The notes: a model not told the origin generated them from the letters alone. Shown: positions 16,932 to 26,723, counted from the stretch's first letter. The stretch is 39,678 bases of DNA from Chlamydiota bacterium (GCA_027366035.1 DAHXLK010000037.1:1-39678); one strand, 5' to 3'. Numbers and translations: made by a program.

Positions 16932-18204
16932 TTTTTTTATTATATTATTTTTAATCATAGCTTGTAGTCATCAGCGTTCTACAAAACAAGAGGGTGTCCT
17001 TACATTAATTCAACTTATCGATAGGGGGGGGCTTACAGAAACCTTAGATACCCCTGAACGATTACAAAATTTTGAAAAAATAGATTTTCTTCAACCACAG
17101 CCTTACAAACAAGTAACGCGAGTTTATAACCGAGACGAAAAAGGTAGGTCCACTTGTGTTATTTGCAGCTATCATCCCAATGGACATATCTGGCAATACC
17201 TAGAAGGTAAAGATACAAGAGCCTATGGGCTATATACCGAGTGGTTTCCTAATGGAAGAAAAAAAATTGAAGCTCAGGTAATTGAAGGGCCGATCGATTT
17301 AAGTTTAGCTGCTGAAAAAGAGTGGGTTTTTGAAAACATGGCTAAAGTATGGGATGAAGATGGAAATCTCATTGCCGAAATTCCATATAATAAAGGGGCT
17401 TTGGAAGGGATATCCACCTATTATTATCCAACAGGTAGGGTAGAAAAAAAGATTCCTTACCAAAAGGATAAAATTCATGGGGATCTTTGCATCTATAATG
17501 AAGAGGATGAACTTATTTCTAAAACTTTTTATGCAAATGGAGTAAAACAAGGTCCATCTATTAAATATTGGCGGAACGAATGCCCTTCTTTTATAGAGAA
17601 TTATTGCGACGACTCCTTACAAACAGGTGTATATTACGACGAACAAGGTAACCCCTTTTCAGAAATTCAGCAGGGGAATGGGATAAGAACACTTTGGAAT
17701 GAGCAAGGAGAAAGGGAGGAGATAGAATATCAAAATGGATTTCCGGAAGGAAGAGTTTCTCATTTTAACATAAATTCTATATTAACCCATTATTCTCATC
17801 ATAAGATGGGAATGAGACATGGAGATGAAGCCTATTTCTTTTCCCCTATAGAACTAGATGCAGCTACGGATACACCGGTACTTAAGCTCCTGATACACTG
17901 GGATAATGATCAGATTCATGGAACAGTTAAAACCTGGTATGAAAATGGCAAGTTAGAGAGCCAAAGTGAATATTATCAAAATAAAAAAAATGGGATGAGC
18001 TGCGTCTGGTATAAAGAGGGTAGCATCCAATCTATTGAAGAGTATGAAGGGGATCTGCTCATAAAAGGCTCTTACTATAAGCTACATCAAAAAACTCCTA
18101 TTTCCAAGGTAGAGCACGGTAATGGCACAGCAACTTTTTATGATGGAAGAGGGGGGCAATTTCTGAGAAAAATCAACTATGTTAATGGAAAACCGCAAGA
18201 ATAA
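16921..18204 (+). CDS. Lipoprotein with MORN-type repeats
   Basis: A 427-residue protein. A signal peptide ends in the lipobox LIIAC (Cys15), so the mature protein should be lipid-anchored. From about residue 85 it is built of repeated units of the MORN_2 type, each with a Y.PNG/W.ENG-like turn followed by Gly-x-Tyr/Trp strands: YHPNGHIWQY, EWFPNGRKK, YYPTGRVEKK, YANGVKQGPSIKYW, TWYENGKLES, VWYKEGSIQS. Such repeats form extended beta-sheet surfaces in many bacterial envelope and effector proteins, and a precise role cannot be read. It is the last gene of the operon with the GspL-like and GspM-like genes. A fragment resembling a hairpin-repeat end lies just past its stop. Confidence 0.7.
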   Translation: MRYSFFIILFLIIACSHQRSTKQEGVLTLIQLIDRGGLTETLDTPERLQNFEKIDFLQPQPYKQVTRVYNRDEKGRSTCVICSYHPNGHIWQYLEGKDTRAYGLYTEWFPNGRKKIEAQVIEGPIDLSLAAEKEWVFENMAKVWDEDGNLIAEIPYNKGALEGISTYYYPTGRVEKKIPYQKDKIHGDLCIYNEEDELISKTFYANGVKQGPSIKYWRNECPSFIENYCDDSLQTGVYYDEQGNPFSEIQQGNGIRTLWNEQGEREEIEYQNGFPEGRVSHFNINSILTHYSHHKMGMRHGDEAYFFSPIELDAATDTPVLKLLIHWDNDQIHGTVKTWYENGKLESQSEYYQNKKNGMSCVWYKEGSIQSIEEYEGDLLIKGSYYKLHQKTPISKVEHGNGTATFYDGRGGQFLRKINYVNGKPQE

Positions 18205-18210
18205 ATTAAG

Positions 18211-18220
18211 AAACAGCCCC
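18211..18220. repeat. Possible terminus remnant of the hairpin repeat
   Basis: aaacagcccc equals the last ten bases of the copy ending at 27118. Only these ten bases match, in the 24 bp between two convergent genes. It is listed because most other family remnants also sit at gene ends. Confidence 0.3.
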
Positions 18221-18228
18221 CCATAAAT

Positions 18229-18642
18229 CTATGGAGAACTTTCCTCAGTATTAGATGGCTCTTCTTCTACTTCTTTTTCCTCTTCCATTTCTTCCTTAGA
18301 ACGTTCACAATTATAATAACCCGGGCATCCTTGAGCCCTCACTAAAGATCCTGGAGATACTTGGCTGCAATAGGAATAAATAGTTCCGCTAGGACATTTC
18401 CATGAGACCATATAAGGGGTTATTGAAAGAGATGGGGCTCCGGGAGCTACTATATTTGTCGGATTAAAATCGTAAACAAACTCTTTTTGCTCATTTGGTT
18501 GAAACAACATCTGACCTAAAAAGGTCCCATCAGCTCCTTGGACAATACCCGTTAGTGGAAATTGGGAGTCGTTGAATAATCTTACTACCGTTGGGGCATA
18601 GGAAAATATAAGTTGAGGTAACAAAAAAATGAAAATCCGCAT
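18229..18642 (-). CDS. Small secreted protein with acidic tail, function unknown
   Basis: 137 residues. A signal peptide (about 1-14, MRIFIFLLPQLIFS) is followed by a beta-rich domain with four cysteines in its second half (WKCPSG, YSYCSQV, AQGCPGYYNC), which could form two disulfides in the periplasm. The last ~28 residues are very acidic, with alternating Glu runs (KEEMEEEKEVEEEP). I do not recognise the family. It faces the MORN lipoprotein gene convergently and lies downstream of the ABC transporter genes in the same direction, 60 bp away. The coding call rests on the signal peptide, the cysteines and an intact frame. Confidence 0.6.
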   Translation of the reverse strand: MRIFIFLLPQLIFSYAPTVVRLFNDSQFPLTGIVQGADGTFLGQMLFQPNEQKEFVYDFNPTNIVAPGAPSLSITPYMVSWKCPSGTIYSYCSQVSPGSLVRAQGCPGYYNCERSKEEMEEEKEVEEEPSNTEESSP

Positions 18643-18702
18643 AATTGATTAATAGCTGAGATGAAAAATATTTACAATATAGACATCTTATTCAGAATTC
18701 TC

Positions 18703-19491
18703 TTACTCGATCCTAGCAAACCCTTTCACACGACTTTTTTTATACATGATAGAAAAAAAAAAGAGGCTAAGAGAAAGGTACAAAATATTTAAAAGAACGC
18801 TCATTATAAAGTACCTTATCGGAAATGTTTTGGTATATAATACCACTCGCATCCCTTCAAATACATAGGTAGTAGGGAGTGTCCAGGCAATTGTCTCTGC
18901 CCACGAAGGGAGGGCGCTTACAGGATAAAATACGGCGCTGAAAGGGGCAAAGATATAAGCAGACATCCATGCAAGCATTTGTAATCTTTGTCCCCAATAA
19001 ACAAGGATACCCCCTGTTAAAAACCCGATCGCCCAACCGGATAATATTAAGGATAGGGCAAAAGGGAGGAAAGCCCATCCTACAGAAAAAACATTTAAAG
19101 TATAAAGAAGATAAACGACTAAAGCAGCAAAACTTAATGAAATAATAATCTTAAAAAGGCAGACAAGCATTATTCCAAACACCCACTCAATCATTTTAAG
19201 TGGAGTAGAAAATAAATTAACCAGATTGCGACTCCAAAACTCTTGGAGTAAATTTACACCAACTTCATAGTTACCTCTTAATACAATTCCCCAAAAAATG
19301 AGTCCGGTCAATATAACAAGTGAGATTTCAGAGGCAGCCGGATCTAAACGCTTTATCCATACGGTAGCCATTCCCCATAGAAAAATGTCTATTACAGGCC
19401 AATAAAAAAGGTCAGCGAGCTGGTCTAGCTTCGTAAAAATATAAAAATATCTAAGAAAAACAGCCCAGACTCTTCCAACGCTAATATTCAT
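18703..19491 (-). CDS. ABC-2 type transporter permease
   Basis: A 262-residue inner membrane protein with six hydrophobic segments, the size and plan of ABC-2 export permeases (the NodJ/DrrB/polysaccharide-export group). A segment reading FAPFSAVFYPVSALPSWAETIAW near 180-205 corresponds to the conserved loop before the fifth segment in this superfamily (YPxxxLPxW-like). It overlaps the ATP-binding gene by 4 bp, so the two form one exporter. The substrate is not evident; drugs, lipids or glycans are possible. Confidence 0.85.
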   Translation of the reverse strand: MNISVGRVWAVFLRYFYIFTKLDQLADLFYWPVIDIFLWGMATVWIKRLDPAASEISLVILTGLIFWGIVLRGNYEVGVNLLQEFWSRNLVNLFSTPLKMIEWVFGIMLVCLFKIIISLSFAALVVYLLYTLNVFSVGWAFLPFALSLILSGWAIGFLTGGILVYWGQRLQMLAWMSAYIFAPFSAVFYPVSALPSWAETIAWTLPTTYVFEGMRVVLYTKTFPIRYFIMSVLLNILYLSLSLFFFSIMYKKSRVKGFARIE

Positions 19492-20423
19492 TTCTTTTCC
19501 ACCATTTTTAAAAAATAATCTTCTAATGTAGGCTGAATAATTTTTACGTTAGTATATTCAACTCCGGCCTTAGCAAGGGCGGCTAGAAGTGAAGCAATTT
19601 TCATCTCATCTAGTTTAATTTCAATAGTCCGAACTTCTGTCTGATATTGGAGTTTCATCTTTTCCGCAATAGCAATGGTTCTTTTCATACCATCACCAAC
19701 TAGCAACTGAATTTTACAGCTAGAGACGCTCCTAGCCAAGGTTTCAGGGAGGTCATCTGCAATAATTTTCCCCTTCTGCATAAAAAGGACCCGGTCGCAA
19801 ATTTCCGCTACCTCATCCATCTTATGAGAAGTAAATAGGATAGAAATTCCTTGTTTATCTCTTTGCTCCAATAAGTATTGACAGACATCATGAGCTACAT
19901 CAGGATCTAAGGATGCCGTAGGTTCATCTAATAACAATATTTTAGGCTGCATCAAAAAAGCTTTAACCAAAACAAGCCTAGTTATTTGTCCTGCTGAAAG
20001 ATTGCTGACTAGCTCTTTTTTCTTATCGAGAATTCCAAATCGAGATAATAGTGGATCTATACGAGTGAAGATATCACTTTTGGATAATCCATATAATCTT
20101 GCAAAAATTTTTAAATTTTGTTCAATAGTCAAGTTCCAAGGGAGGCTGACATACGTACTGGCAAAGACTATTTTTTTTAAAACCTCCGATCTATGCTTAA
20201 TAAACTCTTTTCCAAAGTAAAACACTTCTCCGGAAGAATAGGTCAGTGTACTGATGAGCATCTGTATCGTAGTGGTCTTCCCCGCACCATTAGCGCCAAG
20301 AAGGCCAAGAATTTCTCCAGGGGCTAAATCAAAGGAGATACGATCAACAGCAATAAAAGGTGGCGTTTTGGGGTATATTTTTGTTAAGTTCCTAACAGAT
20401 AAAACAGGCTTACGTTCAGTCAT
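19488..20423 (-). CDS. ABC-2 type transporter ATP-binding protein
   Basis: A 311-residue nucleotide-binding subunit. It has Walker A GANGAGKTT (about 42-50), a Q-loop region, the signature LSAGQ (a variant of LSGGQ), Walker B ILLLDEPTASLD, and the H-loop FTSHK. The last ~90 residues form the accessory C-terminal domain usual for DrrA/CcmA-like exporters. It energises the permease encoded directly downstream with a 4 bp overlap. It follows the GH63 gene after 33 bp in the same direction and may belong to the same transcript, though a functional link is not obvious. Confidence 0.9.
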   Translation of the reverse strand: MTERKPVLSVRNLTKIYPKTPPFIAVDRISFDLAPGEILGLLGANGAGKTTTIQMLISTLTYSSGEVFYFGKEFIKHRSEVLKKIVFASTYVSLPWNLTIEQNLKIFARLYGLSKSDIFTRIDPLLSRFGILDKKKELVSNLSAGQITRLVLVKAFLMQPKILLLDEPTASLDPDVAHDVCQYLLEQRDKQGISILFTSHKMDEVAEICDRVLFMQKGKIIADDLPETLARSVSSCKIQLLVGDGMKRTIAIAEKMKLQYQTEVRTIEIKLDEMKIASLLAALAKAGVEYTNVKIIQPTLEDYFLKMVEKK

Positions 20424-20456
20424 AATGAGCAGTATATCATTTATTTCATTAGCAGA

Positions 20457-23123
20457 CTATGAACGTAATTCTTGAATAAGATTGAGGATCAATGCTGACC
20501 ATCCTGTCTGGTGTGACGCTCCTAGCCCACGACCGGTATCTCCATGGTAATGTTCAAAAAATAGGGTATATTGATTAAATTGAGGATCTTTTTGAAATTT
20601 TTCCGATAATCCATAAATAGGCCTACTCCCACTAGCATCAGGCAAAAATAACTTTAATAATCTTCTCTTAAATTCTTTAGACATCTCTCCGGGAGATACT
20701 GCAGGCTCGTTATTTACAGAAATTTTTATCTGTTCCTCTAAAACTGTAGCAAGTCGATCTAAAGATTGAATAACAAAATAATTAGCAGGAAACCAAATCG
20801 GCCCCCTCCAGTTAGAATTCCCCCCCTTAATCCTTTCGAAAGACTCCCCGGGTTCATAATAAATCATTTTTCCTTGATGGTTATATGGGTGAGATTCATG
20901 AAACTTAGAAAGACTACGCAACCCAAATTCGGAACGAAACTCGTTAGGATCCCAAAGATAACGTAAAAATCTTCCCAATTCATCGGGATGCATAAGAGAA
21001 CATAAATATTTTGTCCCGTCTTTTCTAGATAATTTATGGACACATTTATCTACCAAATAGCCCCTATTTTCGATAAACCAGGTAAAGTTATGGTAGAATT
21101 GTGGATAAGATTGTAGCTCTTTTTCACTCAGAATTTCTAAAGCGAAAAATGGGACAATCCCTACTAAAGAACGGACCTTCATGTGTTCCCGTCTCCCATC
21201 CAGATAATTAATAACGCTATAAAAAAACCCATCGGTTTCATCCCACATGTCGTAATCTCTCCAATACCCTTTACGTAAAGCCGCAGCAATGTAAATAAAG
21301 TGTTCGAAAAATTTTGTTGCAAGTTGCTCATAGTTAGAATTCTTATTCGATAAAACAAGGGCTATTTTCATCAGATTCAAACAAAACATCGCCATCCATC
21401 CGGAGGCATCTGTTTCATCTAATCTCATATTATTTTTATTTCTTTCAGAACGATCCATTATAGAGATATTATCTAACCCTAAAAATCCCCCTTCAAAAAC
21501 GTTTTTCCCGGAAATATCTACTCGGTTAACCCACCAAACAAAATTTAACAGTAGTTTGTGAAAACATTTTTCTAAAAAATTATAATCTTCCTCTTGAAAG
21601 TATTTTTTTTCTATTTCGAAAATTTTTAAAGAGGCCCATCCTTGCACCGGTGGGTTTACATCAGAAAACTCCCATTCATAAGCCGGAATTTGTCCATTAG
21701 GATGTTGAAATCGATCCAATAACAATAGCCATAACTGCTCTTTTGCATATTTAGGATCCACTAGAGCTATGCTGACACAGTGAAAAGATAAATCCCAAGC
21801 CGCAAACCATGGATATTCCCATTTATCCGGCATGGAGAAAATGCAAAGCGAGTGGAGATGCCTCCAATGATTATTTCGAATATCCTTTCTACATAAAGGT
21901 GGAGGATTTTTGGTAGAATCACCTATAAACCACGAGTGAACATCATAGTGATAAAATTGCCGCGACCAGATAAGTCCTGCTACCGCTTCTCTCTGGATCT
22001 TTTTTTCCTCGTCCGTCGCTCTACTGGGATGAAAATAGGTATAAAAACTGTCTGCCTCCTTTTTCCTTTGTGTAAAAATAGTATCTATATCAGCAAATGG
22101 GTTGTGTATCCTCTTATTGGTAAATCGAAGCTCAAGTTTTTGAGAGCCTTTTGCCGCTATATTTTCCCAAAAATAGGCTATTGCCCCCTTTGTCCCTTTA
22201 TTTTCAGGATGAGTACTATTTTCTCTTTCAATAATTTTTCTATGAAATGCATCTTTTACAAATAAAGATTCATTAGCACCTCCCCAAAGTTTTTCTCGAT
22301 TAGTTTCATTGTTAGTAAACATTGCTAACCCTACTTTAGGCGCATATAAAAATCTTTTTCCGAGATGATAATCATAAAGGATTTGTTTAGGAGATTGCAT
22401 GGACATATCGTCAGCAATAAAAGTAAAAAAATCTTTGTTGTCTTCTAAGGTAATCATTGGCTCCGGAAGTTTGGGAGAATACCAACTCCACTGATTTCTA
22501 AACCAAAGTTGGGGGATGACATATAACGACGCCGGATTATCCGATCGATTCAACGCTTCTAAGCGAATACAAATATCATCAGGGTCGGACTTAGCATATT
22601 CGATAAAAATATCAAAATACTTGTCTTGATCGAAAATCCCGGTATCGATGAGCTCGTATTCCAAGTCATTTTGTTCTCTTCGTTTGTTTATTTCGTAAAG
22701 ATCTTGATAAGGAAAAGCTTGCTGGGGGTATTTATAGAGAAACTTCATATAAGAAAATGATGGAGTGGCATCTAAATAATAGTAATATTCCTTAACATCT
22801 TCTCCATGATTGCCTTCAGAAGTTGCCAAGCCAAAAAAACGTTCTTTTAAATAAGGATCTTTTCCATTCCAAAAGGCAAAAGAAAAAATAAGGACTTGAT
22901 AATAGTCGCAGAAGGCGGCAATCCCATCTTCACTCCACCGGTAGGTACGAAACCGGGAATGTTCATGGGGGAAAAAAGCCCAAGCATTCCCATCAGCGCT
23001 ATAATCTTCTCTTACTGTACCCCACGCTCTATCTGCTACATAAGTTCCCCACTTTTTCCAAATGGGACTGCTAGCATCTTGCTGTAACCTTTGGTATTCT
23101 GCTGTCTTCTGAATTTCCCCCAT
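20457..23123 (-). CDS. GH63-type glucosidase
   Basis: An 888-residue protein. The opening segment (KWGTYVADRAWGTVREDYS, then FFPHEHSRFRTYRWSEDGI) is typical of the bacterial branch of glycoside hydrolase family 63. Later parts show an (alpha/alpha)6-type barrel with many Trp/Tyr, including WFAAWDLSFHCV, YEWEFSDVNPPVQ, GRREHMKVRSLVGIVPFFALE, GNSNWRGPIWFPANYF and HYHGDTGRGLGASHQTGWSAL. Family members are inverting alpha-glucosidases acting on oligosaccharides. No signal peptide is seen, so it is probably cytoplasmic. Its ATG directly follows the glk stop with no gap, suggesting that the glucose it releases is phosphorylated by the partner kinase. The substrate (glycogen fragments, trehalose-like or glucosylglycerate-like sugars) cannot be told. 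Confidence 0.82.
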   Translation of the reverse strand: MGEIQKTAEYQRLQQDASSPIWKKWGTYVADRAWGTVREDYSADGNAWAFFPHEHSRFRTYRWSEDGIAAFCDYYQVLIFSFAFWNGKDPYLKERFFGLATSEGNHGEDVKEYYYYLDATPSFSYMKFLYKYPQQAFPYQDLYEINKRREQNDLEYELIDTGIFDQDKYFDIFIEYAKSDPDDICIRLEALNRSDNPASLYVIPQLWFRNQWSWYSPKLPEPMITLEDNKDFFTFIADDMSMQSPKQILYDYHLGKRFLYAPKVGLAMFTNNETNREKLWGGANESLFVKDAFHRKIIERENSTHPENKGTKGAIAYFWENIAAKGSQKLELRFTNKRIHNPFADIDTIFTQRKKEADSFYTYFHPSRATDEEKKIQREAVAGLIWSRQFYHYDVHSWFIGDSTKNPPPLCRKDIRNNHWRHLHSLCIFSMPDKWEYPWFAAWDLSFHCVSIALVDPKYAKEQLWLLLLDRFQHPNGQIPAYEWEFSDVNPPVQGWASLKIFEIEKKYFQEEDYNFLEKCFHKLLLNFVWWVNRVDISGKNVFEGGFLGLDNISIMDRSERNKNNMRLDETDASGWMAMFCLNLMKIALVLSNKNSNYEQLATKFFEHFIYIAAALRKGYWRDYDMWDETDGFFYSVINYLDGRREHMKVRSLVGIVPFFALEILSEKELQSYPQFYHNFTWFIENRGYLVDKCVHKLSRKDGTKYLCSLMHPDELGRFLRYLWDPNEFRSEFGLRSLSKFHESHPYNHQGKMIYYEPGESFERIKGGNSNWRGPIWFPANYFVIQSLDRLATVLEEQIKISVNNEPAVSPGEMSKEFKRRLLKLFLPDASGSRPIYGLSEKFQKDPQFNQYTLFFEHYHGDTGRGLGASHQTGWSALILNLIQELRS

Positions 23124-24086
23124 TTATCTTATTCCTAATAAAGCATATTCCACTGCACCAATTAGGGCAGTATCTTCATTTAAAATAACTTTTACAGGGA
23201 TATTTGTTAGAAACTCTCGATATCTTCCCTTATCAATAAACGCTTCCAAAAATATCTTTTTTTTAAATACATCCAATATTTTTGGGACAATGCCTCCTCC
23301 TAGGTATATTCCGGAAACGGCTAACATTTTTAATGCCAAATTACCACTTTCAGCTCCATATAAAGATACAAACCATTCCATTACCTCTTTCCCAACACCC
23401 GGTTGATCCCTCTTTTCAGAAAGGGCCCTAGGGATATCTTTTACCGCATCTATCGGTCGTATCTTTTTCTTCTTTACAAGAAATTCATAGAGATTTTGTA
23501 TGCCCGGTCCGGAAACCACCCTTTCATAAGAGACATGTCCGAATTTTTCTCTTAAATAGATAAGAAGCTCATCTTCTTCTAAATTTCTAGGAGCAAAATC
23601 ACTATGACCACCTTCACAAGCAAACGGAATATGGGTTTTCCCATCCCAAAATAACCCTGCTTCTCCAAGACCTGTTCCTGCAGAAATTAAAGCAGCATTA
23701 CCAAACTTTTTTTCTGTCCCTTCATTGAGAATACAAAACTCATCCTCTTTAAGCATTCGTATACCATAAGCATTTGCTTCCACATCATTTAAAAGATAAA
23801 CCTTTTTTATGCTGTTTTCTCTTGCAATCTCCTTTGCGTTTACTATCCATGAAAGATTGGTAACTTTACATATTCCGTCTTTAACAATTCCTGCAAGACC
23901 AAAGGCCGCCACTAATGGATTAGCACAAGCTTCCTTTAGAAAATCAGTCACAATAGGGGATAGATTGGGGTAATTAGCAGACGCATATTTTTTTTCTATC
24001 AGTTTTTTTCGAGTAGTATCTACCAGGATAAGCCTAGTATGAGTTCCTCCAATATCTCCGGCTAATATTAGGTCATTTTTTGACAT
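23124..24086 (-). CDS. glk: Glucokinase
   Basis: ATP-dependent phosphorylation of glucose to glucose 6-phosphate. The family motifs are clear: LAGDIGGTHTRL at the N-terminus (phosphate 1), LLNDVEANAYG with the catalytic Asp, LISAGTGLGEAGLFW, and EGGHSDFAPRN. The start at 24086 gives 320 residues, close to the usual glucokinase. Upstream in-frame ATGs up to 24167 exist, and one at 24110 has a weak GAG-rich site before it. The longest reading would leave only 3 bp to the divergent recA start, which makes it unlikely. It is the first gene ahead of the GH63 gene, which it abuts. Function is strong; the start is uncertain. Confidence 0.9.
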   Translation of the reverse strand: MSKNDLILAGDIGGTHTRLILVDTTRKKLIEKKYASANYPNLSPIVTDFLKEACANPLVAAFGLAGIVKDGICKVTNLSWIVNAKEIARENSIKKVYLLNDVEANAYGIRMLKEDEFCILNEGTEKKFGNAALISAGTGLGEAGLFWDGKTHIPFACEGGHSDFAPRNLEEDELLIYLREKFGHVSYERVVSGPGIQNLYEFLVKKKKIRPIDAVKDIPRALSEKRDQPGVGKEVMEWFVSLYGAESGNLALKMLAVSGIYLGGGIVPKILDVFKKKIFLEAFIDKGRYREFLTNIPVKVILNEDTALIGAVEYALLGIR

Positions 24087-24142
24087 AAATCGCATTGAAA
24101 CACAAATCATTTTTTTCTCGTAGAAAATCCTAGTCATAGAGA

Positions 24143-24166
24143 TATAATTAGATAAAAAAAGGAGCA
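24143..24166 (+). promoter_or_regulatory. -10 element and ribosome binding site of recA
   Basis: TATAAT at 24143-24148 lies 22 bp before the recA ATG, and AAAAAAGGAG precedes the ATG at good spacing. No convincing -35 or SOS box is seen upstream. The leader would be about 15 nt. Confidence 0.5.
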
Positions 24167-24170
24167 CTCT

Positions 24171-25226
24171 ATGTCACAAACTAATGATGCTAGTAAGAGA
24201 AAAGCGCTGGAACTAGCTATCGCACACATACAAAAACAATTCGGCGATGGAGCCATTATGACTCTAGGCAAACACTCTTCTACTCATGAAATCAGTATTA
24301 TCTCAACAGGGGCAATTGCTTTAGACTTAGCCCTAGGGGTTGGAGGGGTTCCAAGAGGACGCATTATTGAAATTTATGGGCCGGAATCTTCCGGAAAATC
24401 TACACTTGCTACACATATAGTTGCTAATGCTCAAAAAAAAAATGGCCTAGCTGCTTATATCGATGCAGAACATGCCCTTGATCCTAGCTATGCTTCCAAA
24501 ATTGGTGTGAAGGTAGAGGACCTCTTAATTTCTCAACCCGATTCCGGGGAAGAGGCTCTAAATATAGCTGAAATGCTAGCAAGATCTAATGCGGTAGACG
24601 TCATTGTCATCGATTCAGTTGCAGCTTTAGTCCCTAAAAACGAACTAGATGGAGAAATCGGAGATATTCATATGGGGCTACAAGCAAGGATGATGTCACA
24701 AGCTCTTAGAAAATTAACTGCTACTCTTGCTAAGAGCAATACTTGTGCCGTTTTTATTAACCAAATCCGTGAAAAAATTGGCATTGTGTTCGGAAATCCG
24801 GAAACTACGACCGGTGGGAAAGCTTTAAAGTTCTATTCTTCCATTCGAATGGATATCCGAAGGATAGCCGGGATTAAAGGGGCTGATAATAGAGAAATTG
24901 GAAACCGGGTAAGGGTGAAAGTAGTCAAAAATAAATTAGCTCCCCCTTTTCAATCTGCAGAATTTGACATCTTATTTAATGAAGGTATTTCTCATATCGG
25001 TTCCTTACTAGATGTAGGTTCTGATCTCAATATTATTGAAAAAAAGGGTACTTGGTTTAGCTTTCAAAATCATCGTCTAGGACAAGGAAAAGAATCTGCT
25101 AGAGAAGAGCTTAAAGAAAAACCTCATCTTGTTGAGGAAATCGAAAAGAAAATTTTTGAGAAATTTCGATCTGAAAAAGCTCAGATAAAAGTACCTACCG
25201 TTGAAGAGGCTGTATCGGTAGATTGA
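24171..25226 (+). CDS. recA: Recombinase RecA
   Basis: The 351-residue strand-exchange ATPase of homologous recombination. Visible motifs include [11 protein letters not shown] near the start, Walker [23 protein letters not shown], Walker [16 protein letters not shown], the L1/L2 DNA-binding region around [16 protein letters not shown] and [16 protein letters not shown], and INQIREKIG. The length is normal. The last ~30 bp overlap the end of the convergent prenyl synthase gene. A LexA-type operator is not evident, which would fit the reduced SOS systems of chlamydiae. Confidence 0.98.
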   Translation: MSQTNDASKRKALELAIAHIQKQFGDGAIMTLGKHSSTHEISIISTGAIALDLALGVGGVPRGRIIEIYGPESSGKSTLATHIVANAQKKNGLAAYIDAEHALDPSYASKIGVKVEDLLISQPDSGEEALNIAEMLARSNAVDVIVIDSVAALVPKNELDGEIGDIHMGLQARMMSQALRKLTATLAKSNTCAVFINQIREKIGIVFGNPETTTGGKALKFYSSIRMDIRRIAGIKGADNREIGNRVRVKVVKNKLAPPFQSAEFDILFNEGISHIGSLLDVGSDLNIIEKKGTWFSFQNHRLGQGKESAREELKEKPHLVEEIEKKIFEKFRSEKAQIKVPTVEEAVSVD

Positions 25227-26091
25227 GTGGATCTACCAGCTTTTTCAAATAGCTTATTAATATGCGGAAGTCATCTATTCTGGTGTTTACTCGAGATAAT
25301 TTTTTTATAAATAAATCACATTCTTGACGAAATAAGTTAATAGCCTCCGAAACTCCTAAGAGAGAGGCAAGATTACTATTATAATTATTTTTCCTATCTT
25401 GTAAAAGATCGGCTATATCATCAGTCATTTGAAAAGCCATTCCAAAATGAAAAGCACAGGATCGTATCTCATCTAATCCATGTATCTCCCCTCCTCCAAA
25501 TAACCAGCCTAAAGAAAAAGCAATTTCAAAAAGGGTAACTGTCTTTTGATACATAATCTTTTTCACTGTTTCAATATTATTATCCGGTGGGAAAAGATCG
25601 AGATACTGTCCATGAGTCGCCCCAGAAAATCCCGAAAGATCGCTTACAACTTGTAAAGCCAGCGAACATACGAGGTCAGCCTTTTGTTCATATCCGGAAA
25701 TTTTTCTCAGCACTTCTGCATTTTTTTGTATGTAAGAATAACCCAAAGCGATAAGGGTATAGCTAGCTAATAAAGCAGTCCCCTCTCCAAAAACCTTATG
25801 TAAAGAAAGTCTATCTCTTCTTCTATCATCATTATCCATGCAGGGAAGATCATCTGCAATAAGTGATGCGGTATGAAAAAATTCGACAGCGAGAGCTGCA
25901 TTCATTACATCCTGTTTTGAAATAAAAGATTTAGCCGTAAGGAGTACAATAATAGGTCTCACCCTTTTACCTTTACCCATTAGAGCATATTCACAGGCAT
26001 CACGAAGGGTAGATTTATCACCCATTTGTTGAATGGCAAATACAAGTTCCTTATCTATGGTATTTTTTAAAGTATGTAAGAGAATAGTCAT
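25195..26091 (-). CDS. ispA: Polyprenyl (farnesyl/geranylgeranyl) diphosphate synthase
   Basis: A chain-elongating prenyltransferase using IPP and allylic diphosphates. 298 residues from the ATG at 26091. The first aspartate-rich motif reads [13 protein letters not shown] with the GKGKRVRP segment before it; the second reads DDIADLLQD. The ATG at 26091 overlaps the stop of the upstream gene (ATGA) and is preferred over an in-frame ATG at 26124 inside that gene. Its 3' end overlaps convergent recA by 32 bp. The residues before the first Asp motif are consistent with a short-chain synthase, but product length cannot be fixed by eye. Confidence 0.88.
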   Translation of the reverse strand: MTILLHTLKNTIDKELVFAIQQMGDKSTLRDACEYALMGKGKRVRPIIVLLTAKSFISKQDVMNAALAVEFFHTASLIADDLPCMDNDDRRRDRLSLHKVFGEGTALLASYTLIALGYSYIQKNAEVLRKISGYEQKADLVCSLALQVVSDLSGFSGATHGQYLDLFPPDNNIETVKKIMYQKTVTLFEIAFSLGWLFGGGEIHGLDEIRSCAFHFGMAFQMTDDIADLLQDRKNNYNSNLASLLGVSEAINLFRQECDLFIKKLSRVNTRIDDFRILISYLKKLVDPLNLPIQPLQR

Positions 26092-26723
26092 GTAATTCCA
26101 CGTAAACAAGATAATGGAGGACATAAAGTATTTGGTAATAAAAAAGTTCCCGGATTCAACACAGAATTACATCCAATTTGTGCGAAATCACCTATTATAG
26201 AACCTAATTTGTGTAATCCCGTATAAACCTTCGAATCTTCTATCCGAACAGTTATCTCTTTTCCATCTAATCGGTAATTGGCGCATACAACACCGGCACC
26301 TAAATTTACCTCATTACCAATAATAGAGTCGCCGACATAAGCAAAGTGAGAAGCACTTACTTTTTGTAACAGAATAGAATTTTTGATCTCCGTTCCATGT
26401 CCAATAAGAGATCCATCCCCTATTAACACATACCCGCGAATATAAGCATTATGTCTTATCAGACAGTTGTTTCCGATATAGCAAGGACCTTGAATATAAG
26501 CTCCCGGTTCAACGATTGTCCCTTTTCCTATAAAAATTCTTGAGGGGTTTTCTAAATGAACATATGGAGAAATATGTATCTCACTAGAATCGTAGACTTT
26601 CTCTTCTAAATATTTTTTTAATTTAGCAAGAGCAATCCAAACATACTCTTCCTCTGAAAACAGTTCGGAAAATTGATTGTTCGAAAAAAATGTAGGAAAA
26701 GAGAGTTTTTTAGTTACTATCAT
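26088..26723 (-). CDS. GlmU-like left-handed beta-helix acyltransferase
   Basis: A 211-residue protein with no nucleotidyltransferase domain. From about residue 55 it consists of hexapeptide repeats of a left-handed parallel beta-helix (IFIGKG, VEPGAY, CYIGNN, VLIGDG, SLIGHG), then HFAYVGDSIIGNEVNLGAGV and CANYRLDG, which resemble the GlmU acetyltransferase half. Chlamydiae carry a similar short protein annotated as GlmU-related. It may acetylate glucosamine 1-phosphate or a related sugar, with the uridylyltransferase encoded elsewhere, but this is inference. It is translationally coupled to the prenyl synthase gene by an ATGA overlap. The upstream 405 bp contain a hairpin-repeat copy and two TTATGAACA sites. 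Confidence 0.75.
   Translation of the reverse strand: MIVTKKLSFPTFFSNNQFSELFSEEEYVWIALAKLKKYLEEKVYDSSEIHISPYVHLENPSRIFIGKGTIVEPGAYIQGPCYIGNNCLIRHNAYIRGYVLIGDGSLIGHGTEIKNSILLQKVSASHFAYVGDSIIGNEVNLGAGVVCANYRLDGKEITVRIEDSKVYTGLHKLGSIIGDFAQIGCNSVLNPGTFLLPNTLCPPLSCLRGIT

Noticed and set aside
24087..24167. Longest glucokinase start
   Set aside because: It would leave 3 bp between divergent glk and recA and run through the recA -10 element; the MSKNDLILAGDIGG start fits the family, though an intermediate start remains possible.
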